A DNA stretch of 64,000 nucleotides from Anthonomus grandis grandis (taxonomy: Eukaryota > Arthropoda > Insecta > Coleoptera > Curculionidae), in assembly GCF_022605725.1 (NCBI RefSeq), contig NC_065547.1, positions 7,977,167 through 8,041,166 of the forward strand, given 5' to 3'. Below are positions 24,830-36,700 of this stretch, piece by piece (within the stretch, counting starts at the first letter, position 1; each line of letters begins with the position of its first letter). Position numbers and translations under genes: made by a program. The notes beneath the pieces were generated by a model, which saw only the letters and a list, made by a program, of their open reading frames with translations, did no database searches and had not been told where the DNA came from.

Positions 24830-27800
24830 GACGGGGTTATGCCAAAAAATTATAACAAGGCGTTTTTGATACAATTTTTTATGTACAAGTTTTTTTAACA
24901 TTTTTTACTACCTATTACCTAAAATTGTACAAAAAAAATACCGTATCTTAAACAAAATATGTACATTTAAACATAAAAAATGTGTTGATGGAAAAATTGT
25001 ACTGTGTTGCGTAGCCTCTGGCCACGTTGTATAAAGCTTTTAGCATTTTTTACTATCTATTATTCAATTTTAACTTGAAAGCAGCCAAAATCTCCAGTTA
25101 AGGTCTTTAAAGCTAAGAATAGAAAACGGATTGTCTATATAAAAAAAGATCTTTTTAAATTTATTAAATGAAATCAAAATAGCTTACACAAACGTTAAAA
25201 TTAACAATTATAATGCCAGAATCTGAAAATATAAACGAAATCTAAAGCACTCCATGATTTATATATACCATAAAAATATATGAATGTAAGGAACAGATTG
25301 TTGCTTTCAAAAAATAAACCTAAATAGAAAATTGTATATTAAATCAAAAAATTAATTACACCTTCAAACTGACGAAAATAAAGAAAAACACAAAGTCACG
25401 GTCTCACAACATGTAATATGTAAACTTTTACTTAAACTTTTAGGCCTGATGATGCTCTAACTAGAGCGAAACACGTGTAGCCCGTTTATTACATGTTGTG
25501 AGACCGTGACTTTGTGTTTTTCTTTGTTTTCGTCAATTTTGTATGTTGGTCTCTTAAAGAATAATGGATGATATTTTTGGACCTTTAAACTTATTAATTA
25601 AAGTTATGATTTAAGAATTGTACGAAAAACACCTTATGAGCATTATGAAAAACGCTCAATTCAAAATTTGTTAATGGGAAAATAGATTTTGGGCATAGAT
25701 TCTGTCACGCACAAGGCGTTTTTAGCACATTTTTTAATGTGTTATTTTTAAAGCTTGTTTATCATTTTTACTACCTATCCAAAATTGCTCTTTAAAATTA
25801 TTAAAAAAAAATACTCTATGCGTGGCTATACCAATGCGTTATGAAGATTGTTTAAAAATGTGTACATTTAAATTTAAAAAAACCTGTTGCTAGGAAAATT
25901 GTACAGTGATGTGTAGTCCCTGGTAATGCACAAGGCGTTTTTAGCATTTTTTAATGTACAAAGTTTGTTTAGCATTTTTTACTAGTTGCACTGTAAAAAC
26001 TTCCTGGAAAAATAGAACAATGTTCCTGTAAATTTACTTCTTTATTACTGGCCATGCTACGTAAGTTTCCTTATTTACGTAAATGGCTTTTAATTTTTCT
26101 GAATTATGTAAAATTCGAAACTAAATACCATGAGATATGTAATTTTACGTAAACTTTACCTAGTATAATAATAAAATTACGCAAAAACTACGATAATATC
26201 GTAAAAATATATACAAACTACAACCAAACCAAATAAATACAACCAAACTACGAAAATTTGTAATTTGACGACAGATTTGTTGTAAATATACCAAAGAATA
26301 GTAATCAAAAGACGTATTTTATTCAGTAAACTTTGGCCAAACTAACGCATCATAAAAAAGGTTCCAAAAACTGTACTTTGAATTGTACGGCTTCATTTAA
26401 TTTTAAATAAAATTTTTTTAGTACACAGGCTTTTTATAGGTTTTTCTTAATACTTATCATCTAAAGCTTTACTTTTAAACTTGTATAAAAAACACCCTAT
26501 GTGCGGCGAAACGGTAAACATCGCTAAGAATGTGTACATTTATATATAATAAAAGTGATGATGTGAAAATTGTACAGTTATAATTATACTTTGAAAATTG
26601 TCGAAAAAAAAACCTATGCATCGCCAATTATTGTCTATTAATGCGTTGCCTCTGGCCGCGTACATACTAAGTACAACTTTTTCATGTACAAAGTTTTTGT
26701 AACCTTTTTTACTTCCTATTATCTAATTTTCAATTGAAAGCAGCCAAAATCTCCAGTGAAGATCTTACAAGGTAAGGTATAAGGTATAGCTTTATTAAAC
26801 AAAATTTAAAAATGCTGCACAACCATTAAAATTTACAATTATAAAGACAGAATCTGAAAATATAGAGGAAATCTAAGGCACTTTATGGTTTAAATATACA
26901 TACCATATAAATATATCAAAGAAAAGAACTGATGTTGCGTTCAAAAAATTATCCTAAATAAAGAATTCTATATTAAGCAAGAAAATTATTACACTTTTAA
27001 ACCGAATTAATTAAAGTTGTATTTTTTAGAATAGTATAAAAAACACCTTATGCGCATTATAAAAAATTATCCAAAATTTGTACATTTAAATTTACAAAAT
27101 TGTTATTGGGAAAATCTTACGTTGGTGCTTAGCCTCTAGCTATGCGCATGTATATTTTTTTAATGTACAATTATTTTTTACCATTGTTTTTTACTTATTG
27201 TACAACTATCCAAAGTAGTGCTTTAAAAATTGTACCAAAATCATCTCCAAAGTCTGCACACTTAAATTAAAAGAAAAGTTAAAATCACCTCTGGCCACGC
27301 TCAGGTCGTTTTAAGTACAATTTTGTTTTAATGTGCAGGGTTTTCTACTGAAAAGCACCTTCTGCGTGGCCAAACTGACGTATAAAGGATATTTTAAAAT
27401 TTGTGCATTAAAAAAAAATGTTGTGGGAAAACTGCACGACAGAGGCTACGCACCTCTGACCAAGAATAAATCGGTTTTAGTACAGTTTTTATTAGCATAT
27501 TTTACTATTAACCATCCAAAATTGTTCTTTGAAAATTGTACATAAATATAATGGGAAGAATTGTACGATGGTGCGAAGCCTTTGGCTACGCACGTTGAGT
27601 TGCAAGTAATTTATTTAACTCTTAGAACATTAAGAGGCCCTTTTAAGATTTAACTGCTTGTTATCCAAAGTTGTACTTTAAGAATTATATAAAAAAATAC
27701 CATATGCATGGACAAGCCAACGCATCATGGAAAATATTCCAAAACTTATACATTAAAATATAAAAAAATTTGTGGATGGGAAAATTGTACAGTGATGCAT

Positions 27801-27836
27801 AGCTCTGTATCATTCTGACATATAAATAATAACGAC
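24830..27836. repeat. Diverged repeat family with 'ttgtac' and 'gcctctggccacgc' landmarks
   Basis: Units of roughly 230-330 bases repeat 'aaaattgtac', 'gtagcctctggccacgcac', 'taatgtacaaagttttt', 'ccaaagttgtactttg' and 'gccaaactaacgcatcatg' in that order. Copies are recognisable near 25015, 25915, 26645, 27130, 27290, 27575 and 27800. The family resumes at 30300-31640 on the other side of the Jockey-type remnant. No genes. Confidence 0.8.
25370..25535. ncRNA. 49-bp inverted repeat enclosing a hammerhead-ribozyme-like motif
   Basis: Arms 25370-25418 and 25487-25535 match at 48 of 49 positions. The 68-base loop holds CTGATGA (25446-25452), a GCTCT/AGAGC stem with AACT loop, GAAA (25468-25471), then the self-complementary CACGTG, a GTA cleavage triplet (25477-25479) and GCC, which pairs with the GGC just before CTGATGA. 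That is the type I hammerhead core with a loop-less palindromic stem III, as known for Penelope-like elements, where two copies act as a dimer. One unpaired T (25453) sits at the base of stem II, so activity is uncertain. No Penelope protein is visible nearby. Confidence 0.6.
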
Positions 27837-27838
27837 CT

Positions 27839-30219
27839 GCGTGCTATGGCATTTTTTTCTCTGCTATACTACTTTTCTCTGTAGATATAGTTCTTCTAGA
27901 TATAAAAACTTAAGCCATAACATTGTGGTTAAAAATAAGGACTCTCTTAGTTCCTCCGATCATACCCCAATCCTAATCACTGTTGTTCAAACCTCTATGC
28001 AAGATCCCTATCCTGCAAAACTTATCACCAACTGGGAAATGTTTAAAAATATACTTGCAAAAAATTATCCAATCCCTATGGAATCTATTTCCTCAATAAA
28101 ACAATTAACAAATGCAAATAAAGAATCGTTTAATTTAGCAACCACTAAAATCCCAATCCCAAACACCCACTCCATAGTCTTCCCAATGAGAATTAAAAGG
28201 TTAATAAGAACAAGAAACAGACTAAATAAACAGGCTAGACTGCAAAAAGACCCATAGGCAAAAAGAATTGCGAATAATCTTACGAAAAGAATAAAAAACG
28301 AAGTCTTCGACTTCAGAAATGGAAGATAGGGCAATTTTTTAGAAGAACTTAACGATGGCGATGAAGACAAATAAAAATTCTGTAAGGTTTCAAAAATATT
28401 GAGAGGGAGAACAAAAACAGAGTTCCCGCCCATAGAAAACCAAGACGGTCTTCTGGTATACTCGGACTGGGATAAGGCGGAAACTTTCAACAGTTCATTA
28501 ACAGAACAATTTGACCTAAACGATAAACCAGATAATCCGGAATTACGTGAAGAAATAGAGCATCAAACGTACAAATCGAAAACCTACCATTAAACGCATT
28601 ACCAAGCTACAAAAGTATAAGCCTACAAGAAATAAGAGACGTAATTAAAGACTAAATGAATAGGAAAGCACCAGGCCATGATGAAATAAACAACAAAATG
28701 CTGAAAACACTACCTGACAATACACTCTTGGGCTTAAAAACTATTTATAACAAATGTTTTAGCCTGTGCTATTTTTCGGTAGAATGGAAAAAAGCAATTG
28801 TGGTAGTACCTAAACAGGGTAAAAACATAAAAAAAACGGAAAGCTACAGACCCATTAGTCTGCTGCCATCACTGGGAAAAATCTTTGAAAAGACGATACT
28901 AAGCAGATTATGGGAGGAGCTAGATGAACTCAAAATAATCCCGGAAGAGCAGTGCGGATTTACAAGAGGATTATCAACTGAGTTGCAGCTTGCACGGATA
29001 CAACAGAGTCTGGTGGATTGTTTTAATGCGACGGGATCTACCCCCATGATCACGCTCGACATCGAAAAGGCCTTCGTTAGAGTGTGGCATGACGGTTTGA
29101 TCTATAAGTTCTAGAAGTTTGGGGTGTCCGCAAGGTTCACTAAATTTATTAAAAATTTCCTGAAATACAGGGAATTTACAGTTAAAATAAATGGAACTAT
29201 CTATCACCTCCTATAACAGGATGAGTGCGGGAGTTCCCCAAGGCTCCCCGCTCGCACCAATTTTATTCAACATATACCAAACGGACATTCCAAAAAGCAC
29301 ACACTATTCGCAAGTCGCATTATTCGCGGACGACACTTGTATCTTTGCGAGCTGTACAAATTTATTCCAGATATCAGCGTACATGCAGAGTCATCTAGAT
29401 AAAATTATAGAGTGGGCAAACAACTGGAAAATCAAAATAAATAGTAAGAAAAGAGAGGCTATTCTAATAACAAAAAAGCATGACCGCAACATCCCAAATT
29501 TGGCAATTTCGGGAAAGATGAGATAAAGTATCTAGGAGTATATTTCGACAAAAATAATAACTTCAACACGCACATTATAAAGCAAGTAACTGATGCAATG
29601 AAACCATTCATGCGCTCTATTCCTTTCTCTGCAGGAGCAGTAAGCTCTCTTTAACTAATAAATTAATGGCCTATAAATAGGTTCTACGACCTAAACTACT
29701 TTACGCCTCAAACATTTTCTGGAATACCACGAAGACGAACATCAGAAAGCTTCAGGTGTTTTAGAATAAGTGTTTGAGGATGTTCACAAATGCACCCTTA
29801 TTCGTAAGGAATCTAATCTATCTAAAGATCTGCACTCTGACTGCAAACTTGATACCGTTCAAGAATACATAATTAAAAAACATTCAAAGTTCAAGGAAAA
29901 AGTCAGAAGTATAGACAACTCCCTAATAGAAGAATTTCTCCTGAGACCAAGAGGAAACCGGCCATGGAAAGGCGTAATGTGATGTTAGCCGCCGAACTCA
30001 AATATGACTAAAACAGTTCTTTTAGTATCTCAGGCTTTGTTTTCTCTGCGAGGAGTGGAGCTCGGGCTCTGGTTCCGCCCAAAGATAACTGGCAACCTTT
30101 CCCCGAAGCCTAATTACTCTTTCCTATCCTGAAATAAGTTAAAAATCCTTTAATCCAACCTCAGCACCCATATGCTATAGAGAAAAGTAGTATAGGAGAT
30201 CAAAGAAAGCATAGCACGC
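27839..30219. mobile_element. Jockey-type remnant flanked by ~50-bp inverted repeats
   Basis: Left arm 27839-27888 and right arm 30171-30219 are inverted and about 75-80 percent alike (GCGTGCTATG and TATACTACTTTTCTCT are shared). They enclose a decayed non-LTR retrotransposon fragment and interrupt the surrounding repeat family. This could be a foldback-type element that captured the fragment, or two halves of a palindrome opened by the insertion. Confidence 0.5.
27892..29985 (+). pseudogene. Jockey-clade ORF2 remnant (endonuclease end plus reverse transcriptase)
   Basis: Begins at the C-terminal end of the APE-type endonuclease (SSSDHTPILI holds the conserved S-D-H). It continues through the linker (TNWEMFKNIL, RIKRLIRTRNRLNKQAR) to RT motifs: NRKAPGHDEI, YRPISLLPSLGKIFEK, LDIEKAFVRVWHDGLI (motif A), AGVPQGSPLAP (motif B) and LFADDTCIF (active site). 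It then passes through KSKKR-like and C-terminal pieces to RPRGNRPW. Stops or shifts at about 28256, 28326, 28372, 28590, 29112 and 29523 divide it into at least five pieces. It is 5'-truncated and non-functional. Confidence 0.8.
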
Positions 30220-30299
30220 AGTTGCAACTGAGAAGACCGGCAAGAGCAATAACATCTAGTCCGGAAGAAACCAGTGTAACAAAAGACAGGCGTAGTCTG

Positions 30300-31640
30300 T
30301 AGCAATGCATAAGATTTTGCTTCGTACAATTTTCAAAGCATAATTTTGAATGATAAGTAGTGAAAAAATGTTTGTGCAATACCGTATAGTTTCCTATTAA
30401 TTTTTTTTTTTTATTCTAATGTCGAAGTTTTGAACCACGGTGGTAATATAGATGATTTTTGTACAATTTTCAAAGTACATCTTTGGATCGAAAGTGGAAC
30501 AAAATGGTAAAAAAACTTTGTACACTAAGAAATGTACTTAAAACGACTTTTGCGTGGCCAGAGGCTACGCACCACCGTACAATTTTTTCAGCAATGTGGA
30601 ATCATATTGAACATCATTTTGGAATTTAAATATACAAATTTTGAAATCTTGCATTGCATTTAATAACGATGCGTTAGTTTGTCCACGCATAAGGTGGTTT
30701 TTGAACAGTTTTTAAAGTATAACTCTGAATAGCAGGTAGTAAAAAATTCGAAAACAACCCTATACAATTAAAAAATTGTACTTTAAACGTTTACGCTACA
30801 ATTTTCTCATTAATGATAATGAAATAAAATGATGTTCAATATGATTCCACATTGATGAAAAAATTGTACGGTGGTTCGTAGCCTCTGGCCACGCACAAGT
30901 CGTTTTAAGTACATTTTTTAGTGTACAAAATTTTTTTACCATTTTGTTCCACTTTCAATCCAAAGATGTACTTTGAAAATTGTACAAAAATCACCTATAT
31001 TACCATCGTGGTTCAAAACTTCTACATTTAAATTAAAAAAAAAATATTAATAAGAAACTGTACGGTAGTACACAAGCTTTTTTTCAGTACGTATCATTCG
31101 AAAATGTGGTTTGAAAATTGTACAAAAAAACATCTTATGCATGGCTAAAAACTACGCATGTCCAAGAAAGTTTTAAAATTTGTACATTTAAAATCAAAAA
31201 TTTAAATGTACAATTATGATGGGAAAATTGTACGGTCGTTTGTAGTCTCTGGCCAGTCACAAATTATTTTAAGTACCAACTTTTTTAGCATCTTTACTAC
31301 TTATCATCCAAAGTTGTACCTTAAAAATTGTAGAGAAAACATTTCATGGATGGCCAAAGGCCTCGTAAAATTTAAAAATTCGCACATAAAAATATGAAAA
31401 TTGCATATTTGCTATCCAAAGTTGTACTTTGAAAAATGTACAAAAAAAAACATGCGTGACCAAACTAACGCATCATGAAGAATGTTTCGACACATATCTT
31501 TTGAAATTTGTACATTTAAATTCAAAAAAATGTGTTGACGGGAAAATTGTACAGTAGTGCGTAGCCTTTGACCAAGAGGTTTTTCGTATAATTTTTTCAA
31601 TAGGCCTAAAGTTCGTTTTTTATTTTGTACATCAACTCAA
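30300..31640. repeat. Continuation of the 'ttgtac' repeat family, partly inverted
   Basis: The same modules as 24830-27836. Units at 30372-30620 are in reverse orientation relative to those at 30826-31640, producing the long inverted repeat described separately. No genes. Confidence 0.75.
30372..31076. repeat. Long inverted repeat, ~250-bp arms
   Basis: Arms at about 30372-30620 and 30826-31076 are near-identical in opposite orientation. For example 'gttttgaaccacg', 'gtggaacaaaatgg' and 'gtggaatcatattgaacatc' on the left all reappear as exact complements on the right. The spacer is about 205 bases. A transcript would fold into a long hairpin RNA. The arms are much more alike than neighbouring repeat units, so the inversion-duplication is recent or kept by gene conversion. 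Confidence 0.8.
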
Positions 31641-33790
31641 GGATTCCTTTTTAAAATTGTACTAAAAAGCCCTACGCGTAAAAATTCCCCATTTGAAAAA
31701 GAGATATTTTCTTGAATAACTAGAAAACGCGATGTTCAGTTATTTTTCTATTTTTACCATAAAATCGCGTTAACTTATCTAATTATTAACAATAATTAAA
31801 TATAAATCAAATAAAATCCACAATTTCTTCATCTGAAATAATTACAATTAAGAATATTCGTACTACGGCTTTTACTGAAATTTCACAAACACACCGTATA
31901 TATTTTCCGCGATTCCATTATTCTACCGAAACAATGAAACGCAAACCTAATGTTAGACGGATTTCTTCCAATCTTAATCAGTTCTTCCAATGCAATATAA
32001 TTAATCCCGCACAGTGAACCGTTAATTTTTTCGACTAATCACCGCCCCTCCTTCCATAGGATCTGAGCTTGAATTACCTGGGAAACTCGAGCTAATAAAA
32101 GGTCAAGGTTTAAAAGGCAAACCCATTGTTTCTTCGGTTCGTAGACTCAGGAGGAAAGGTTAAAAATCTCCGTGTGTCTTTGTATAGGCGATATGCACTA
32201 GAGAAAATCAGAATTTTCAATAATATTTTGGTTGTTATAACCTTCATTGTGTCCGCGTGTCTCCTACACTCTTAGAGTAGGTGCGACTTATGAAAAAAAA
32301 ATATGTCAAGGAAGCAATGAAATATTCTTGCGATTGTTGTATTAGTAGAACTTATAATTGAATAAATAACGAATTAAGAAAACCCGTTTTGGAAATTCGT
32401 ATATAGTAAAGTCTTTATATGTAAATTAACCGTTCGGTTTCATTCTGGCTGCGGCTTTCTTAAAACTGGTTCTTTTTTTTCGGTCAATTTTATTTTTAGT
32501 AGGTTGTGCCTTATCTTTTTGCTTAATTGACAGTGCTCAATCATACACAGTTTCTTTTAAATTAAATTGTATTATTGTAGGCATAGTTTTACTAGAAACT
32601 AAACATTCTTTCAATTTTTGCAAGGAGTTGAAATTATTTTATGTTTCCCACGCAGTTTTTTAGAACTAAATATATTCTTTTTAAAAATGCACATTTAAAT
32701 TTTCCGCCATATTTAATGTTTTTTCTTTTGGGCCAGTTTGTATAGCAATATGTTTATCATATGTGGGCCAAGGATGGATATATTATCATGTAGACTATTT
32801 GGGGATAGTGAAAATATAAGAATGTATAGAGGATCAGTTATTGTAGTCAGATTACTATATTTATTCAAGTTAATGGGCTTTGCACAGAGTTTTGAAGTTG
32901 AAAAAAATAAGTATGTGATCTATCTTCAGTAATTTTTTTCCGAAAACTCAAAAAATCATTTTTAATGATGTCAATAAAAATTCAAATTTTTCGTTATTTA
33001 TCGGTTTTAAAGGTGGTTTTGAAATTTATGTATACTAGAATTGACCAATTCGAATCTTTACTGAGATTTGAATCGCACGAATCATACTAACTTAGTGATT
33101 CATATTATTGGTACTAAATCTCTACTTCATACTAAGGTCAAAGATAAAATTTATTTTTACATAAAATTTATAATATTTGCAAGATTTAGTATAATCTCCT
33201 CCACTTAACCAATTAGTGTAAATAATAACGGGAATTTAAGTATACATATGGCCCCAAGAAAACAACCTTTTTTAAATAACCAAATTCAAATCTGTAAACT
33301 TTTATGGACTGTTTTCGATAATAGACCACCTTGTGAGACACACAGATAAAAATGTTGATGTCAACTACAGTAAAAGCAAAATTAAATATACTGGTCTGGT
33401 CAACTCAGGTCTTGAGTGCAATATAGGCACAAATAATGGTTTCACTGATATTCAGTTGCTGTAGTGGGTACAGTTGACGAAGACTGTTGGTTAATTTTTT
33501 GTTAATTATAAATAATATAATATTTCCTGCACTATAAGATACAATGTCATACTACCCAATAGTATAATTTTTTAAATACTATAATAGCAACCTGTTCTAT
33601 TATGAATGAGTTCCTATATTGGAACACGTGGCTAAATTTGCCAAGCACAAGACCAAAATACGAAAAAAAAAAGTTTTTTATGTACTATGGCCCTCTCCAC
33701 CCCGCAGATGAATAATGTATAAATATAGAATGGATTTTATGGGTAAATATGTCCCTCAATAAAAAAGTTTACAGAGCGAAGGATTTTTTT
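31640..33790. other. No gene seen
   Basis: Mostly AT-rich. The stretch 31930-32290 is less AT-rich and non-repetitive but has no recognisable reading frame. Its role is unknown; a regulatory or non-coding transcribed segment cannot be excluded. Confidence 0.35.
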
Positions 33791-36700
33791 TTAATTTTCA
33801 CATTCCAGTGAGTAGGACAAGTCAATCAGACAAGTAGACTGGAAGAATTTCCACCTTATTCCAGGCAGTTTGAAACGTCAATCGTCTCATTTTCACAATA
33901 ACTTTAAAGGAAGAATACCTTCTACTGTTTGGACGGCTTAAGTCTTTATTCCAGGCAACTGGACAGAAGCATTTTTGAATTTCCCGGGAAACTTTAAATA
34001 AAAATGGCTTCAAATGCCTGGAAGCATTTTCTCTTTATTCCAGGCAGTTGGATACCTCAATCGTCTGATTCCTACAGTAACTTTAAATGAAAATTAACTT
34101 CGACTGCTTGAACCAGTTTAGTCTTTATTGCAGGCAACTGGACAGGTGCCTTTTCAAATTTCTTCAGAAATTTTAAATAAAAAATAGCTTCAACTACCTG
34201 GAAGAAATTTTTTCTTATTCCAGGCAGCTGGATACGTCAATCGACTGATTTCCACAGTAACTTTAAAGGAAAAATAAATTCGACTGCATGGACGAGTTAA
34301 GTCTTTATTACAGGCAACTGGACAAGTGCATGTTTGATTTTCTCGGGAAACTTTAAATAAAAAATGACTTCAACTTCCTGGAAGAATTTTCTCTTTATTT
34401 CCAGCAGTTGGATACGTCAATCGACTGATTTGTATAGTAACTTTAAACGAAAAATAACTTTGACTGTTTAGACGAGTTGACTCGTTATTCCAGGCAACTG
34501 GATAAGTGCATTTTTGAATTTCCTCGGAAATTTTAAATAAAAAATAGCTTCAACTGCCTGGAAGAATTTTCTCTTTATTTCAAGCAGTTAGATACGTTAG
34601 GCGTATAATTTCCACAGTAACCTTAAAGGGAAATTAACTTCGACTGCCTGAACCAGTTTAGTCTTTATTCCAGGAAACTGGACAGGTGCATTTTCAAATA
34701 ATTTCTCCGGAAATTTAAATAAGAAGTAACTCCGACTGTCTGGAAGAATTTTCTCTTATACGTCAGTCGTCTGATTTCCGCAGTAAACTTAAAGAAAAAA
34801 TAACTTCGAGTGCCTAAACGAGTTAAGTATTTATTCTAGGCAACTGAACAGGTGCATTTTAAATTTCCCCAAAATACGTCAATTGTCTCATTTCCACAAT
34901 AGCTTTCAAGGAAAAATAACTTCGACTGTTTGGACGAGTTAGGCCTTTATTTTAGACAACTGGACAAGTGCATTTTTAAATTTCCCCGGAAACTTTAAAT
35001 AAGAAATAACTTCAACTGCCTGGAAGAATGTTCTCTTTATTCCAGGCAGTTGAGCATCATAATGGTTTGATTTCCTCAGAAACTTTAAAGGAAAATTAAC
35101 TTCGACTGCCTGAACGAGTTTAATCTTTACTTCCGGCAACTGGATAGGTGCATTTTCAAATTTTTCCAGAAACTTTAAATGAAAAATGTTTTCAACTGCA
35201 TGGAAGAATTATCTCTTTATTCCAGGCAGTTGAACACGTCAATCGTCTGGTTTTCACAGCAACTTTAATGGAAAAATAACTTCGACTGTTTGGACGAGTT
35301 AGGTCTTTATTTTAGGCAACTGGACAAATGCATTTTTGAATTTCCCCGGAAATTTTAAATAAAAAATGGATTCAACTGCCTTGAAGAATTTTCTCTTTAT
35401 TCTAGGCAGTTGGATACGTCAATCGTCTGATTCCCACAGTAACTTTAAATGAAAATTAACTTCGACTGCTTGAACCAGTTTAGTCTTTATTCCAGGCAAC
35501 TGGACAGTTGCATTTTCAAATTTCTTCGGAAATTTAAAAAAAAATAGCTTCAACTGCCTGGAAGATTTTTTTCCTTATTCCAGCAGCTGGATACGTCAAT
35601 CGTCTGATTTTCACACTAACTTTAAAGGAAAAATAAATTCGACTGCACGGACGAGTTAAGTCTTCATTACAGGCAACTGAACAAGTGCATTTTTAGGGAA
35701 ACTTTAAATAGAAAATGGCTTCAACTGCCTGGAAAAATGTTCTCTTTATTCCAGGCAGTAAAATACGTTAATCGTCTGATTTCGACAGTAACTTTAAAGG
35801 AAAATTACCTTCGACTGCCTGAACGAGTTTAGTTTTTAATCCAGGCAACTGGATAAGTGCATTTGTGAATTTTCCTACAAATTTTAAATAAAAAATATCT
35901 TCAACTGCCTGGAAGAATGTTTGCTTTATTCCAGGCAGTTGGACATGTTAATCGTTTGTTTTTTCAGAAATTTCCTCAGAAACTTTAGAGGGAAATTAAC
36001 TTCGACTGCCTGAACCAGTTTAATCTTTACTTTAGGCAACTGGACAGCTTTATTTACAAATTTGTTCGGAAATTTTAAATAAAAAATTTCTTTAACTGCA
36101 GGGAAGGATTTTCTCTTTAATCCAGGCAGTTGGACACGTCAATCGTCTGATTTTCAAAGTAACTTTAAAAACTTTAAATAAAAAATGGCCTCAACTGCCT
36201 GGAAAAATTTTCTCTTTATTTCAAGCAGTTGGATATGTCAATCGTCTGATTTGTATAGTAACTTTAAACGAAAAATAACTTTGACTGTTTGGACGATTTA
36301 AGTCTTTATTCCAGCCAACTGAATAAGTGCATTTTTAAATTTTTTTGGAAATTTTAAATAAAAAATAGCTTCAACTGCCAGGAAAAGTTTTCTCTTTATT
36401 CCAGGCAGTTAAATACGTTAATCATCTGATTTTCACAGTAACTTTAAAGGAAAATTACCTTCGACTGCCTGAACCAGTTTAGTTTTTATTCCAGGCAACT
36501 GGATAAGTGCATTTGTGATATTTCCTGGAAATTTTAAATAAAAAATATCTTCAACTGCCTGGAAGAATGTTCCCTTTATTCCAGGTAGTTGAACACATCA
36601 ATCGTCTGATTTCCTTACCTTGCTGAACAGTTTTTGATAGGCCATCATGTCTGTATTGATAAAAAAACGTTAATTTGAAAATTAGCATATTCAAAGTAAA

